Shown here: piece after piece, positions 18,280 through 27,138 of the stretch
Position numbering within the stretch: the first letter of the stretch is position 1
Layout of the letters: each line of letters starts with the position of its first letter
Source: Qipengyuania aestuarii
GTDB taxonomy: Bacteria; Pseudomonadota; Alphaproteobacteria; Sphingomonadales; Sphingomonadaceae
Assembly (NCBI RefSeq): GCF_019711535.1
Contig: NZ_JAIGNP010000002.1
Location: 620,001-684,000, forward strand
Direction: 5' to 3'
Length of the DNA stretch: 64,000 bases
The notes under the pieces: model-generated
The model's database searches: none
What the model was told of the DNA's origin: nothing
Seen by the model: the letters and a program-made list of their open reading frames with translations, nothing else
Program-made: the position numbers and the translations under genes

Positions 18280-20186
18280 TGACCGATCCCATTTATCAGA
18301 CCGACGCCCTCATCACCGAGGACATCGACGCCTATCTCGAGAAGCACCAGCACAAGACGATGCTGCGTTTCATCACCTGTGGCAGCGTGGACGATGGCAA
18401 GTCGACGTTGATCGGGCGCCTTCTCTACGACAGCAAGATGATCTTCGAAGACCAGCTGGCCGCGCTGGAAAACGACAGCAAGCGGGTCGGCACACAGGGG
18501 CAGGACATTGATTTCGCGCTTCTGGTCGACGGCCTCGCCGCCGAGCGCGAACAGGGCATCACCATCGATGTAGCCTATCGCTTCTTCTCGACCGAGAGCC
18601 GCAAATTCATCGTCGCCGATTGCCCGGGGCATGAACAATATACCCGCAATATGGTCACGGGCGCGTCCACGGCCGATCTCGCCTGCATTCTGATCGATGC
18701 GCGCAAGGGTGTGCTGGTCCAGACCAAGCGCCACAGTTTCCTGTGCCACCAGCTGGGCATCAAGAATCTGGTGCTGGCGGTGAATAAGATGGATCTGATC
18801 GATTACGATCAGGCGAAATATGACGCGATCATCGCCGATTATCGCGCTTTTGCGGAAAGCATCGGCATCGAAGGCTTTACCGCCATCCCGATCTCCGGGC
18901 TCGCAGGCGACAATATAACCAGCAAATCGGACAACACCGCCTGGTACGATGGGCCGACGCTGATGGACCATCTCGAAAGCGTCGAGGTCCGTCTTGATGA
19001 AAACATGGCCAGGCCGTTTCGCATGCCCGTCCAGTGGGTAAATCGGCCAAATCTCGACTTCCGCGGTTTCTCCGGCCTGATCGCCAGCGGTCGGGTGAAG
19101 CCGGGGGACACGGTTCGCTCGCTCCCATCGGGCAAGACGAGCACGGTCAAATCCGTGGTGACGATGGCGGGCGATCTGGACGAGGCGGTGGCCGGTCAGT
19201 CCGTCACCATCACGCTCGATGATGAAATCGATTGCTCGCGGGGGGATGTGCTGGCCGCTGCGGACAGTCCTCCGGAAGTAGCCGACCAGTTCGAATCCAC
19301 GCTGGTCTGGATGGACGAGGCTCCGCTGGTGGTAGGTCGTGCCTACTGGATGAAGCTGGGTACGCAGATGGTCAGCGTGACGGTTTCCGAGCCGAAGTAC
19401 GAGATCAACGTCAACACGATGCAGCATCTTGCGGCAAAGACGCTCAACCTGAATTCCATCGGCGTCAGCGAGATCACCACCGATCGCCAGATCGTGTTCG
19501 AACCCTATACCGAAAACCGGGCGCTTGGCGGGTTTATCCTGATCGACAAGATTTCCAACCGGACGGTCGGTGCGGGGATGCTGCATTTCAGCCTTCGGCG
19601 CGCCCAGAATGTCCACTGGCAGGCGGTCGATATCACGCGGGACGATCACGCCGCGATGAAAAATCAGAAGCCGCGCGTGCTATGGTTCACTGGGCTGTCC
19701 GGATCGGGCAAATCGACGATTGCGAACGAGGTTGAGAAGAAGCTGGCGATCATGAACCGGCACACCTTCCTGCTCGATGGCGACAATGTGCGGCACGGTC
19801 TCAACAAGGACCTCGGCTTTACGGAAAGCGACCGGATCGAGAATATCCGGCGGATCGGCGAAGTCGCCAAGCTGATGACCGATGCAGGGCTGATCGTGCT
19901 GACTGCTTTCATCAGCCCGTTCCGCGCGGACCGTCAGCTCGTGCGCGACATGATGGGCGAGGGCGAATTCATCGAGATCCATGTGGACACCCCTCTCGAT
20001 GTCGCCGAGGCACGCGATGTGAAGGGGCTGTATCGCAAGGCGCGCGAAGGCAAGCTCAAGAACTTCACTGGCATCGATAGCCCCTATGAGGAACCGGAAG
20101 ACCCGGAAATCCGGGTCAACACAGTGTCGATGAGCCCCGAAGAAGCGGCCGATCACATTATCAGCCAGATCCTGCCGCTGAAATAG
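18279..20186 (+). CDS. cysNC: Bifunctional sulfate adenylyltransferase subunit 1 / APS kinase, CysNC fusion
   Basis: This 635-residue fusion couples APS synthesis to PAPS synthesis. Residues about 25-460 are the CysN GTPase with GSVDDGKSTLIG (G1), DCPGHEQYTRNM (G3) and NKMDLIDY (G4). Residues about 465-635 are the CysC kinase with the P-loop GLSGSGKST near 472, DGDNVRHGLNKDLGF and FISPFRADR. Such fusions are common in alphaproteobacteria. It forms an operon with cysD. An 8-base inverted repeat (20171-20194) straddles the stop codon but lacks a poly-U tract. Confidence 0.97.
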   Translation: MTDPIYQTDALITEDIDAYLEKHQHKTMLRFITCGSVDDGKSTLIGRLLYDSKMIFEDQLAALENDSKRVGTQGQDIDFALLVDGLAAEREQGITIDVAYRFFSTESRKFIVADCPGHEQYTRNMVTGASTADLACILIDARKGVLVQTKRHSFLCHQLGIKNLVLAVNKMDLIDYDQAKYDAIIADYRAFAESIGIEGFTAIPISGLAGDNITSKSDNTAWYDGPTLMDHLESVEVRLDENMARPFRMPVQWVNRPNLDFRGFSGLIASGRVKPGDTVRSLPSGKTSTVKSVVTMAGDLDEAVAGQSVTITLDDEIDCSRGDVLAAADSPPEVADQFESTLVWMDEAPLVVGRAYWMKLGTQMVSVTVSEPKYEINVNTMQHLAAKTLNLNSIGVSEITTDRQIVFEPYTENRALGGFILIDKISNRTVGAGMLHFSLRRAQNVHWQAVDITRDDHAAMKNQKPRVLWFTGLSGSGKSTIANEVEKKLAIMNRHTFLLDGDNVRHGLNKDLGFTESDRIENIRRIGEVAKLMTDAGLIVLTAFISPFRADRQLVRDMMGEGEFIEIHVDTPLDVAEARDVKGLYRKAREGKLKNFTGIDSPYEEPEDPEIRVNTVSMSPEEAADHIISQILPLK

Positions 20187-20207
20187 GCGGCAGGAGCCTG
20201 GACAGGA

Positions 20208-21476
20208 TCAGTCGACGAAGTCCTCGACCCGTTCGATGATGATGGCGGGGGCCATGCCGCCGGCGGCACACATGGTGACGAGGCCAAACCGCTTCTGCTG
20301 GCGCTCCAGTTCGTCCACCATCGTGCCGATCAGGATGGATCCGGTGGCGCCAATGGGGTGCCCCAATGCGATCGAGCCGCCGTTCACATTCACCTTGTCC
20401 CAATCCAGGGACAGGTCGCGAACGAATTTGGCCGCCACCACTGCAAAGGCTTCGTTGATTTCGTAAAGGTCGATGTCATCGGTGGTCAGGCCGGCCTTCT
20501 CGAGCACCTTTTTCGCCGCGGGAACGGGCGCGTTGAGCATCAGGGTAGGGTCATCGCCCATATTGGCGGTGGCCACGATGCGGGCGCGCGGTTTGAGCCC
20601 GTGCGCCTGGGCATAGTCCTTGGACGTCACCAGGACCGCTGCCGCCCCGTCGACAACCCCCGAACTGTTGCCCGCATGGTGGAAATGTTCGATTTTCAGA
20701 TCGGGGTATTTCGCATTCACCAGCCCGGCGAAGGTGGTGCCTTTCTTGTCGAGCGGGATGTGGGCGATCTTGGCGAATGCTGGCTCCAGCTCGGCCAGCC
20801 CTTCCATCGTGGTCTGCGGGCGGGGGAATTCCTCCTTGTCGAGCAGCACATTGCCATCGTCATCGGTGACCGGGACCAGCGATTTGTCGAACCGTCCTTC
20901 TGCGATGGCGGCCGCGGCGCGCTGCTGGCTGCGGTAACCGACTTCGTCCAGTTCCTCGCGGGTAAATCCTTCCATGCTGGCGATGGCGTCTCCGCATACG
21001 CCCTGATGGCTCTGCGGATGGATGGCCTGCAGGCGCGCATTGTAGCTGCCCATCATCGGCGGTTTCAGCCCGGCGGCCATCTTCTCCTTGGCGAGCTCTG
21101 CGGTCAGGCTCATCATCTCGGTTCCGCCTGCGACCACGCAATCTTCCATGCCGCTCATCACCTGCGCGGCGGCCAGCGCCACCGAGGTAATTCCGCCGCC
21201 GCAGAACCGGTCGAGAGTCGTCCCTGACGACGTGATGTCATACCCCGCATCGAGCGCGGCCATCCGGCCAAGGTCGCCGGCCTGCATTCCGTCCTGCGTA
21301 CTGACGGACCAGATCACGTCGTCGACTGTCGCCGTATCGAGCCCATTGCGGTCCCTGATCGCCTTCAGCACCGTGGCGGCAAGATGCTGCGGATGCATCG
21401 CGGCAAGCGCGCCTTTGCCCTTTTTTCCGATCCCGCGCGGCGTCCGGACGACGTCGATAATGTAAGCTTCGCCCAT
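20208..21476 (-). CDS. Acetyl-CoA C-acyltransferase (thiolase)
   Basis: This 422-residue thiolase II-type enzyme cleaves 3-ketoacyl-CoA or condenses acetyl-CoA. The nucleophile region reads LDRFCGGGITSVALAAAQ near residue 90, slightly different from the common NRFCSSG. NEAFAVVAAKF, NGGSIALGHPIGATG and the second catalytic Cys in MCAAGGMAPAIIIER are present. The gene lies divergently 110 bases from a crotonase and acyl-CoA dehydrogenase pair, suggesting shared acyl-CoA degradation. Substrate chain length cannot be told from sequence. Confidence 0.9.
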   Translation of the reverse strand: MGEAYIIDVVRTPRGIGKKGKGALAAMHPQHLAATVLKAIRDRNGLDTATVDDVIWSVSTQDGMQAGDLGRMAALDAGYDITSSGTTLDRFCGGGITSVALAAAQVMSGMEDCVVAGGTEMMSLTAELAKEKMAAGLKPPMMGSYNARLQAIHPQSHQGVCGDAIASMEGFTREELDEVGYRSQQRAAAAIAEGRFDKSLVPVTDDDGNVLLDKEEFPRPQTTMEGLAELEPAFAKIAHIPLDKKGTTFAGLVNAKYPDLKIEHFHHAGNSSGVVDGAAAVLVTSKDYAQAHGLKPRARIVATANMGDDPTLMLNAPVPAAKKVLEKAGLTTDDIDLYEINEAFAVVAAKFVRDLSLDWDKVNVNGGSIALGHPIGATGSILIGTMVDELERQQKRFGLVTMCAAGGMAPAIIIERVEDFVD

Positions 21477-21518
21477 GGCATGATCCTCTCGTTAATCGAT
21501 TATTGCGGCAAATGCCGG

Positions 21519-21536
21519 TTGACGTTTGCGTAAGCG
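21519..21536. promoter_or_regulatory. Candidate operator/promoter in the divergent acyl-CoA locus
   Basis: TTGACGTTTGCGTAAGCG lies in the 110-base gap between the thiolase (minus) and crotonase (plus) genes. The alternating CGT/ACG-like pattern resembles operators of MerR-type regulators of branched-chain and fatty acid breakdown. TTGACG could equally be a plain -35 box, with CAGCTA at 21542-21547 as a poor -10. The assignment is tentative. Confidence 0.3.
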
Positions 21537-21586
21537 TCCCGCAGCTAGGGAGCAAGAACAGTTTCAAAACGCAATGGAGAGAGCGA

Positions 21587-22348
21587 ATGTCCGATGAGGT
21601 CCTGACCGAGGTCGATGACGGCGTCCTGATCGTCACCATCAACCGCCCCGACGCCAAGAACGCGATGAGCAAAGCCGCCGCCGAGGGCATCGCCGCCGCC
21701 ATGGACCGTTTGGATGAAGATGATGGGCTTCGGGTCGGCATCCTTACTGGTGCCGGGGGCACCTTCTGCTCCGGAATGGATCTCAAGGGCTTCCTGCGCG
21801 GAGAGTCGCCCAGCATCGAAGGTCGCGGATTCGGCGGCGTCGTTCAGGCTCCGCCGAAGAAACCCCTGATCGCGGCGGTCGAAGGCTATGCGCTGGCCGG
21901 CGGTCTCGAACTGATGATCGCCTGCGATCTCGTTGTGGCGCATCGGGACGCCAAATTCGGTATTCCCGAGGTCAAGCGAGGCCTCGTCGCGGCGGCGGGC
22001 GGGGTGCTGATGCTACCCGACCAGATCCCCGAACGGATCGCCATGGAGCTGGCGCTGACCGGCGAATTTATCGGCGCCGATCGCGCCTACGAGCTCGGGC
22101 TTATCAATCGCGTTACCGAGGGTTCGGCACTGGACGAGGCAAAAGAGCTGGCCAGGCGCATCGCCGCCAATGGCCCGCTGGCCGTGCGCGTGTCCAAGCA
22201 GATCGTGAAGGATTCGCGCGGCTGGGCGATGGATGAGCGTTACGACAAGCAGGCCCAGCTCATCGGGCCGGTCTTCATGTCGGAAGATGCCCGCGAAGGC
22301 GCCGCCGCCTTCGCGGAAAAGCGAACCCCGAACTGGAAAGGCAAGTAA
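21587..22348 (+). CDS. Enoyl-CoA hydratase / crotonase-family protein
   Basis: This 253-residue crotonase-fold protein starts at ATG 21587 (MSDEVLTEVDDGVLIVTINRP), where similarity begins. The oxyanion-hole segments are GAGGTFCSGMDLKGF and VEGYALAGGLELMIACDLVVA. The residue after the second glycine cluster keeps the acidic Glu seen in hydratases (GGLELMIACD). The C-terminal KQIVKDSRGW segment is standard. It probably hydrates an enoyl-CoA or acts on a related thioester. The acyl-CoA dehydrogenase starts two bases after its stop, so the pair is one operon. Confidence 0.9.
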   Translation: MSDEVLTEVDDGVLIVTINRPDAKNAMSKAAAEGIAAAMDRLDEDDGLRVGILTGAGGTFCSGMDLKGFLRGESPSIEGRGFGGVVQAPPKKPLIAAVEGYALAGGLELMIACDLVVAHRDAKFGIPEVKRGLVAAAGGVLMLPDQIPERIAMELALTGEFIGADRAYELGLINRVTEGSALDEAKELARRIAANGPLAVRVSKQIVKDSRGWAMDERYDKQAQLIGPVFMSEDAREGAAAFAEKRTPNWKGK

Positions 22349-22349
22349 C

Positions 22350-23513
22350 ATGGGCGTGATCGACGTACCGCAACCCGCCTTTATGGAGGACGAGGAAATC
22401 TCGATCTTCGCCGACGCAGTGGGCAAGTTCTACGAGAAGCACGCCCCGGAAAAGCGCGTGCTGAAATGGCGAGAGGATGGCCAGGTCGAACGCGAATTCT
22501 GGCGCGAGGCTGGCGAAGCCGGTTTGCTCGGCTCATCCGTGCCAGAGGAATACGGCGGCCATGGCGGTGACTTCCGACACGAGATGGTCGTGATCGATCA
22601 GCAGGGCAAGCACGGCGTGGAGGGTTTTTCGGCGAGTCTGCATAACACCGTCATCCTGCCATATCTGGTCCGTCACGGAACGGAGCAGCAGAAGAAGAAG
22701 TACCTGCCCAAGCTCGTAACCGGTGAACTCGTCAGTGCCATCGCCATGACAGAACCGGGAGTGGGCTCCGATCTCCAGTCGATCACCACGACTGCGCTCA
22801 AAGACGGTAATGGCTATCGCATCAATGGGGCCAAGACATACATCTCGAACGGCCAGACTGCGGATTTCATCATCGTCGTCGCCAAGACCGATCCGAAGGA
22901 ACGCGCCAAGGGCATTTCCCTGATGCTTTTGGAAACGGAAGAGGCAGAAGGTTTCCAGCGCGGCAAGAAACTCGACAAGGTGGGGCTGGATGCACAGGAC
23001 ACGTCGGAGCTGTTCTTCGATGACGTATTCGTGCCGTCCGACGCGGTGCTGGGCGGCGTGGAAGGGCAGGGCTTCTACCAGTTGATGGGCGAATTGCCCC
23101 AAGAACGCCTGATCATTGCCATGGGCGCCATGACCACGATAGAACGCGCGCTCGAAGAAACGGTGGCTTACGTCAAGGACCGCAAGGCTTTCGGCAAGAC
23201 GATCTGGGATTTCCAGAACACGCAGTTCACCCTGGCGGATCTCAAGGCTCGGGGCACAGCCGCGCGGATTTTCGTGAACGATTGCATCGCCAAGCATCTG
23301 GACGGCAAGCTCGACGTGCCCACTGCATGTATGGCCAAATACTGGGTCACGGAATTGCAGGGAGAGGTGGTCGACAAATGCCTGCAACTTCACGGCGGGG
23401 CCGGTTACATTAACGACTATCCCATCGCCCGCATGTTCCGCGACAGCCGCATCACACGGATTTTCGGCGGTTCAAACGAGATCATGAAGATGGTGATCGC
23501 CCGCTCTATCTGA
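22350..23513 (+). CDS. Acyl-CoA dehydrogenase
   Basis: This 387-residue FAD enzyme introduces the alpha-beta double bond into acyl-CoA. I chose ATG 22350, one base after the crotonase stop. AMTEPGVGSDLQSITTTA and GAKTYISNGQTADFIIV form the FAD-binding middle domain. The C-terminal part contains CLQLHGGAGYINDYPIARMFRDSRI and FGGSNEIMKM, where the usual EGTSEI becomes GGSNEI as in long-chain acyl-CoA dehydrogenases. It probably supplies the substrate for the crotonase, with the divergent thiolase closing the cycle. Confidence 0.92.
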   Translation: MGVIDVPQPAFMEDEEISIFADAVGKFYEKHAPEKRVLKWREDGQVEREFWREAGEAGLLGSSVPEEYGGHGGDFRHEMVVIDQQGKHGVEGFSASLHNTVILPYLVRHGTEQQKKKYLPKLVTGELVSAIAMTEPGVGSDLQSITTTALKDGNGYRINGAKTYISNGQTADFIIVVAKTDPKERAKGISLMLLETEEAEGFQRGKKLDKVGLDAQDTSELFFDDVFVPSDAVLGGVEGQGFYQLMGELPQERLIIAMGAMTTIERALEETVAYVKDRKAFGKTIWDFQNTQFTLADLKARGTAARIFVNDCIAKHLDGKLDVPTACMAKYWVTELQGEVVDKCLQLHGGAGYINDYPIARMFRDSRITRIFGGSNEIMKMVIARSI

Positions 23514-23533
23514 GCTAGCGCCGTGGGAGAGGA

Positions 23534-24799
23534 TTACTCGATCCCTCCCCGGCGCAACATTGCATCGATTTCCTTCACCTTGGCGGCATAGCGCGGATCG
23601 TCGAGCGCACCGTAGCGGGCAGCGAATTCGGCATCGGTGAGGCCGTCGCTCAGTTTCAGGGCCTCGGCGGGAAGCAGAGTATTTTCGTCACCTCGCATCA
23701 GCTTTGCGCGCGCCTTGTCGAGGGTCTGCGGATCAGTCAGGCGCCGCGCAGTGAGCAGGCCGGCGCGGTCGCTGGCAAGGTCGACGAAGGAAAAGCCGCT
23801 CGGATCTTCAGGCGCCAGCATAGCGACACCGGCCTTGGTGTCTGCCAGCTCCTTCCATTCGCCGATCAGCGTGCCCAACCGGTTGCCGGTTGTCGTCTCG
23901 AGCGCCGCCGACAGGGTCCAGTGCATAGCCCAGTCGGCTCTCCCGTGAAGCAGGATGGGAGCCATGTTCGCGGGCGGCGAACAGGCCTCGAGAGCCTGAT
24001 TTCCGGCGGCTAGGTGAACCTTCTCCGGCGTTGCGGTGATAAGCGCCAAGGCCATGATCGCCGTGCGATGGCCTTCGGGGCTTGCCTCACTTGCGGCGAG
24101 CGCCCGGCGGATATGCGCTGCCAGGGACGCTTCCGGTTCCGCGACCTGCATTTGGACGAGATCGCAATACAGAGCGGCAATGGCATGCTCATCGAGTGTC
24201 GCTCTGCCGGTTGCCGCGGCTTGCACCAACAAGCTCTCTTTCGGCATCAGGACCTTGGCGGCGACGGTTTCACGGCTGATGGCGAGTTCCCGCAGGATTT
24301 TGTCGAGAGGCGGCAATGCGGTTTCAGCGCCAAGATAGCGCTCCTGCAATTGCTCCAGCCCCCAGTCCGACAGCCATCCTGGGAGTGGAATCGATCCGAC
24401 CTCGATATTCCAGCCGGGCATGCCTTCGCTGGTGCCGCGTGCACGCGCCCTTATGTTGAGCCAGCGCCACAGGATCGGGCGGCTGCCGGTGAGAGTTAGC
24501 GTGCCGTCTTCGACCCCAGCGTGGATACGGGCCGGGGCAGCCCCCTGTGTCGCCATGGCTGACAGTGCCGCCAGTTCGGTATTGCCGAGAGTCAGGGTAA
24601 CGGGCTTGCCGGTTTCCCGACTGGACCGGGCTTGTTGCGCCAGGCCCTTCGCAGCGGCCACCTGATCGCCGGTCGCCGCCCGCTTTTCGTCCACCCAGGG
24701 TGAGGGACTCGTGGCGAGCATCGGTACACCGATCAGGAGGGCGAGGAGCAGGGCTATGAAAAGACGCTTGCGGCTTCTCCGCGGCGATGCGGTCGTCAT
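23534..24799 (-). CDS. Membrane-anchored protein of unknown function
   Basis: I do not recognise this 421-residue protein. It has a basic start, one hydrophobic segment (LFIALLLALLIGVPMLA, residues about 13-29) acting as anchor or signal, and a long Ala/Leu-rich periplasmic part. The second half has family-like blocks HWTLSAALETTTGNRLGTL and FSFVDLASDRAGLLTARR, hinting at a conserved but uncharacterised fold. The last 60 residues include AEALKLSDGLTDAEFAARYG. Its ATG overlaps the antiporter stop by 4 bases, so the two genes are translated together and may act together. Confidence 0.75.
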   Translation of the reverse strand: MTTASPRRSRKRLFIALLLALLIGVPMLATSPSPWVDEKRAATGDQVAAAKGLAQQARSSRETGKPVTLTLGNTELAALSAMATQGAAPARIHAGVEDGTLTLTGSRPILWRWLNIRARARGTSEGMPGWNIEVGSIPLPGWLSDWGLEQLQERYLGAETALPPLDKILRELAISRETVAAKVLMPKESLLVQAAATGRATLDEHAIAALYCDLVQMQVAEPEASLAAHIRRALAASEASPEGHRTAIMALALITATPEKVHLAAGNQALEACSPPANMAPILLHGRADWAMHWTLSAALETTTGNRLGTLIGEWKELADTKAGVAMLAPEDPSGFSFVDLASDRAGLLTARRLTDPQTLDKARAKLMRGDENTLLPAEALKLSDGLTDAEFAARYGALDDPRYAAKVKEIDAMLRRGGIE

Positions 24800-26037
24800 G
24801 ACTGTGCCTCGGCGCTTCGACCTAGTCTTTGCGAGGCGCGATTTTCATGATCGGCGATCGCGAGGCGTTGAGCGACCCAATTGATGGTCGGACCCTGGAT
24901 CACGCTCGACAGCAGGACCACGAAGAAGACCACGTTGAAGATCGCGAATGCCCCCTCGACACCGGCCACAATCGGAAATGTGGCCAGGACTATGGGGACG
25001 GCACCGCGCAGGCCCGCCCAGGAAACGAACAGCTTGGATCGCCAGGCGAACTGGCGAAACGGGGCAAGGCAGAGAAAAACGCTCACGGGCCGGGCGATGA
25101 ACATGAGGATCGCCGTTATGGCAAGCCCCGGCACGAGGACCGGCCCAAGCTGCGATGGAGTGACGAGCAAGCCCAGCGTCAGGAACATGGCAACCTGCGC
25201 CAGCCACGCCATGCCGTCCTGAAAGGTAGAGACCGTGCGTTTCGCGGCATAGGATCGACTGCCTGCGACCAGCCCCGCAAGATAGGCAGCGAGAAAGCCA
25301 TTGCCCGAAAACAGCTCGGCAGCGCCGAAGGCGATGAGCGCGGCGGCAATCGAAATCACGAAGGCGAGTCCGCCCTGACGGTAGCCGCCGCGTTTCAGCA
25401 GCGCAGGCATGGCGAAGCCGACCGCGATTCCGACGATTGCGCCCATGATCATCTGCACGAGGAATTCCGGCACCAGCGTCAGCGGAGAGGCGGAAGGTTC
25501 GGCGATGAATAGCAGGACGGCACCAACCAGGAAGATGGCCATGGGATCGTTGGAGCCCGATTCCACCTCGATCAGTGCGGGCACATCGCCATGAAGATCA
25601 AGCCCGGTCGACCGCAGGATTGCGAACACCGCAGCTGCATCGGTCGAGGCGATGATCGCGCCCAGCAGGGCGGCTTGGGGCGGGGCGATATCGAGCAGCA
25701 GGACGGCCGCACCTGCCACGATGCCCGCGCTGATGAGGACGCCCAAGGATGCCATGATCAAGGCGGGCGCGGCAACCCGCCGCACATCCTTCAGATCAGT
25801 GTCGAGCCCGCCCGAGAAGAGGATGAACACCAGCGATGCCATCCCGATCGCCTGGGCGAGCGCGAAGTTCTCGAAGTCTATCCCGCCCGGGCCATCGATC
25901 CCCGCCAGCATGCCAAGGCCGAGGAAGCCGATAAGCGCGGGCAGGCCGAAGCGGCTCGAGACGCTGCCCGCAAGAACCGTGGTCAGCAGCAGAACGCCGA
26001 CGAGGAGGAAGGTCGCCTGGGTATCCAGAAAGTCCAT
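24796..26037 (-). CDS. CPA1-type cation/proton antiporter (NhaP2/CvrA-like), short form
   Basis: This 413-residue protein has about 12 transmembrane segments of the sodium/hydrogen exchanger fold. FILFSGGLDTDLKDVRRVA, ASTDAAAVFAILRSTG and ESGSNDPMAIFLVGAVL (with the ND pair of CPA1 antiporters) match the potassium/proton antiporters of the NhaP2 group. Those usually carry about 170 further residues with a cytoplasmic TrkA_C/CorC-like regulatory domain, which is absent here. A 76-base gap separates it from the hydrolase gene upstream on the minus strand. Confidence 0.88.
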   Translation of the reverse strand: MDFLDTQATFLLVGVLLLTTVLAGSVSSRFGLPALIGFLGLGMLAGIDGPGGIDFENFALAQAIGMASLVFILFSGGLDTDLKDVRRVAAPALIMASLGVLISAGIVAGAAVLLLDIAPPQAALLGAIIASTDAAAVFAILRSTGLDLHGDVPALIEVESGSNDPMAIFLVGAVLLFIAEPSASPLTLVPEFLVQMIMGAIVGIAVGFAMPALLKRGGYRQGGLAFVISIAAALIAFGAAELFSGNGFLAAYLAGLVAGSRSYAAKRTVSTFQDGMAWLAQVAMFLTLGLLVTPSQLGPVLVPGLAITAILMFIARPVSVFLCLAPFRQFAWRSKLFVSWAGLRGAVPIVLATFPIVAGVEGAFAIFNVVFFVVLLSSVIQGPTINWVAQRLAIADHENRASQRLGRSAEAQS

Positions 26038-26113
26038 CGAACAGACCTCAGTCGACGGGTCCCCACCGGCCCGCGTGATTGGTCGAGAAGAAGCGCGAGT
26101 GCGGGCCTGCTAC

Positions 26114-27124
26114 TCAGGCCTCCACCACCTTCTGCTCGATCGCGCCGAAGATCGAATGACCTTCCGCATCCTTCATCTCCACGCGGACGGTATCGCCCGG
26201 GGCCATGAAGCGGGTCTTGGCTTCGCCTTCGGCGATGGTTTCGATCATGCGGATTTCGGCAATGCAGCTATAGCCGAGACCGCCTTCGGCCACCGGCTTG
26301 CCGGGATCGCCATCGGGGCCCTGGTTCGACACCGTGCCCGATCCGATGATCGTGCCGGCGCCCAGATCGCGGGTTTTTGCGGCATGTGCCACGAGGTCGG
26401 CAAGGCTGAAGGTGGCATCGACCCCGGCATTGGCGCGGCCGAAGGGTTTTCCGTTGTAATCCACCATCAGCGGCAGGTGGATGACGCTGCCCTTCCATGC
26501 ATCGCCAAGCTCATCGGGTGTGACCGCGACCGGGCTGAAGGCGCTGGCAGGCTTGGACTGGAAGAAGCCGAAGCCCTTGGCCAGTTCGCCCGGGATCAGG
26601 CCGCGCAGGCTGACGTCGTTCACCAGCATCACCAGCTTGATGTGGCTGGCGGCTTCGTCGCTCGACACGCCCATGGGCACATCGTCGGTAACGACTGCAA
26701 TCTCGCCTTCCATGTCGCAGCCCCACTTGGTGTCTTTCAGCGGGATATCGTCACGCGGGGCGAGGAAGCCGTCGCTGCCGCCCTGGTACATCAGCGGATC
26801 GTGGTAGAAGCTCTCCGGCACCTCGGCACCGCGCGCCTTGCGCACCAGTTCGACGTGATTGATGTAGGCCGAACCGTCGGCCCACTGATAGGCGCGGGGC
26901 AGCGGCGAATGCGCTTCGCGTTCGTGGAACCGCTCGGTCGGCACGGCTTCGTGCTCCACATCGGTGTAAAGCGCTTCCAGCCTGGGAGCGACCGCATCCC
27001 AATTGTCCAGCGCATGCTGGAGCGTGGGAGCGATGTTGTCGGCGGCGCAATAGCGGGTGAGGTCCTTGGAGACGACGACCAGCTTGCCGTCGCGGGTTCC
27101 GTCCTTGAGCGTGGCGAGTTTCAT
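26114..27124 (-). CDS. Fumarylacetoacetate hydrolase family protein
   Basis: This 336-residue hydrolase probably cleaves a fumarylacetoacetate-like beta-diketone at the end of an aromatic degradation path. The metal-binding core is visible in WGCDMEGEIAVVTDDVP, with acidic ligands, followed by VNDVSLRGLIPGEL and GFGFFQSKPASAFSPVAVTPDELG. GSGTVSNQG lies near the end. A GAGAGGA ribosome-binding site precedes the ATG. It lies 14 bases after maiA in the same direction. This pairing is typical of tyrosine/homogentisate breakdown, but no homogentisate dioxygenase is in the window. Confidence 0.9.
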   Translation of the reverse strand: MKLATLKDGTRDGKLVVVSKDLTRYCAADNIAPTLQHALDNWDAVAPRLEALYTDVEHEAVPTERFHEREAHSPLPRAYQWADGSAYINHVELVRKARGAEVPESFYHDPLMYQGGSDGFLAPRDDIPLKDTKWGCDMEGEIAVVTDDVPMGVSSDEAASHIKLVMLVNDVSLRGLIPGELAKGFGFFQSKPASAFSPVAVTPDELGDAWKGSVIHLPLMVDYNGKPFGRANAGVDATFSLADLVAHAAKTRDLGAGTIIGSGTVSNQGPDGDPGKPVAEGGLGYSCIAEIRMIETIAEGEAKTRFMAPGDTVRVEMKDAEGHSIFGAIEQKVVEA

Positions 27125-27138
27125 GGAAGTCCTCTCTC

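Noticed and set aside
20171-20194. 8-base inverted repeat over the cysNC stop as a terminator
   Set aside because: No poly-U tract on either strand; kept only as a remark in the cysNC entry.
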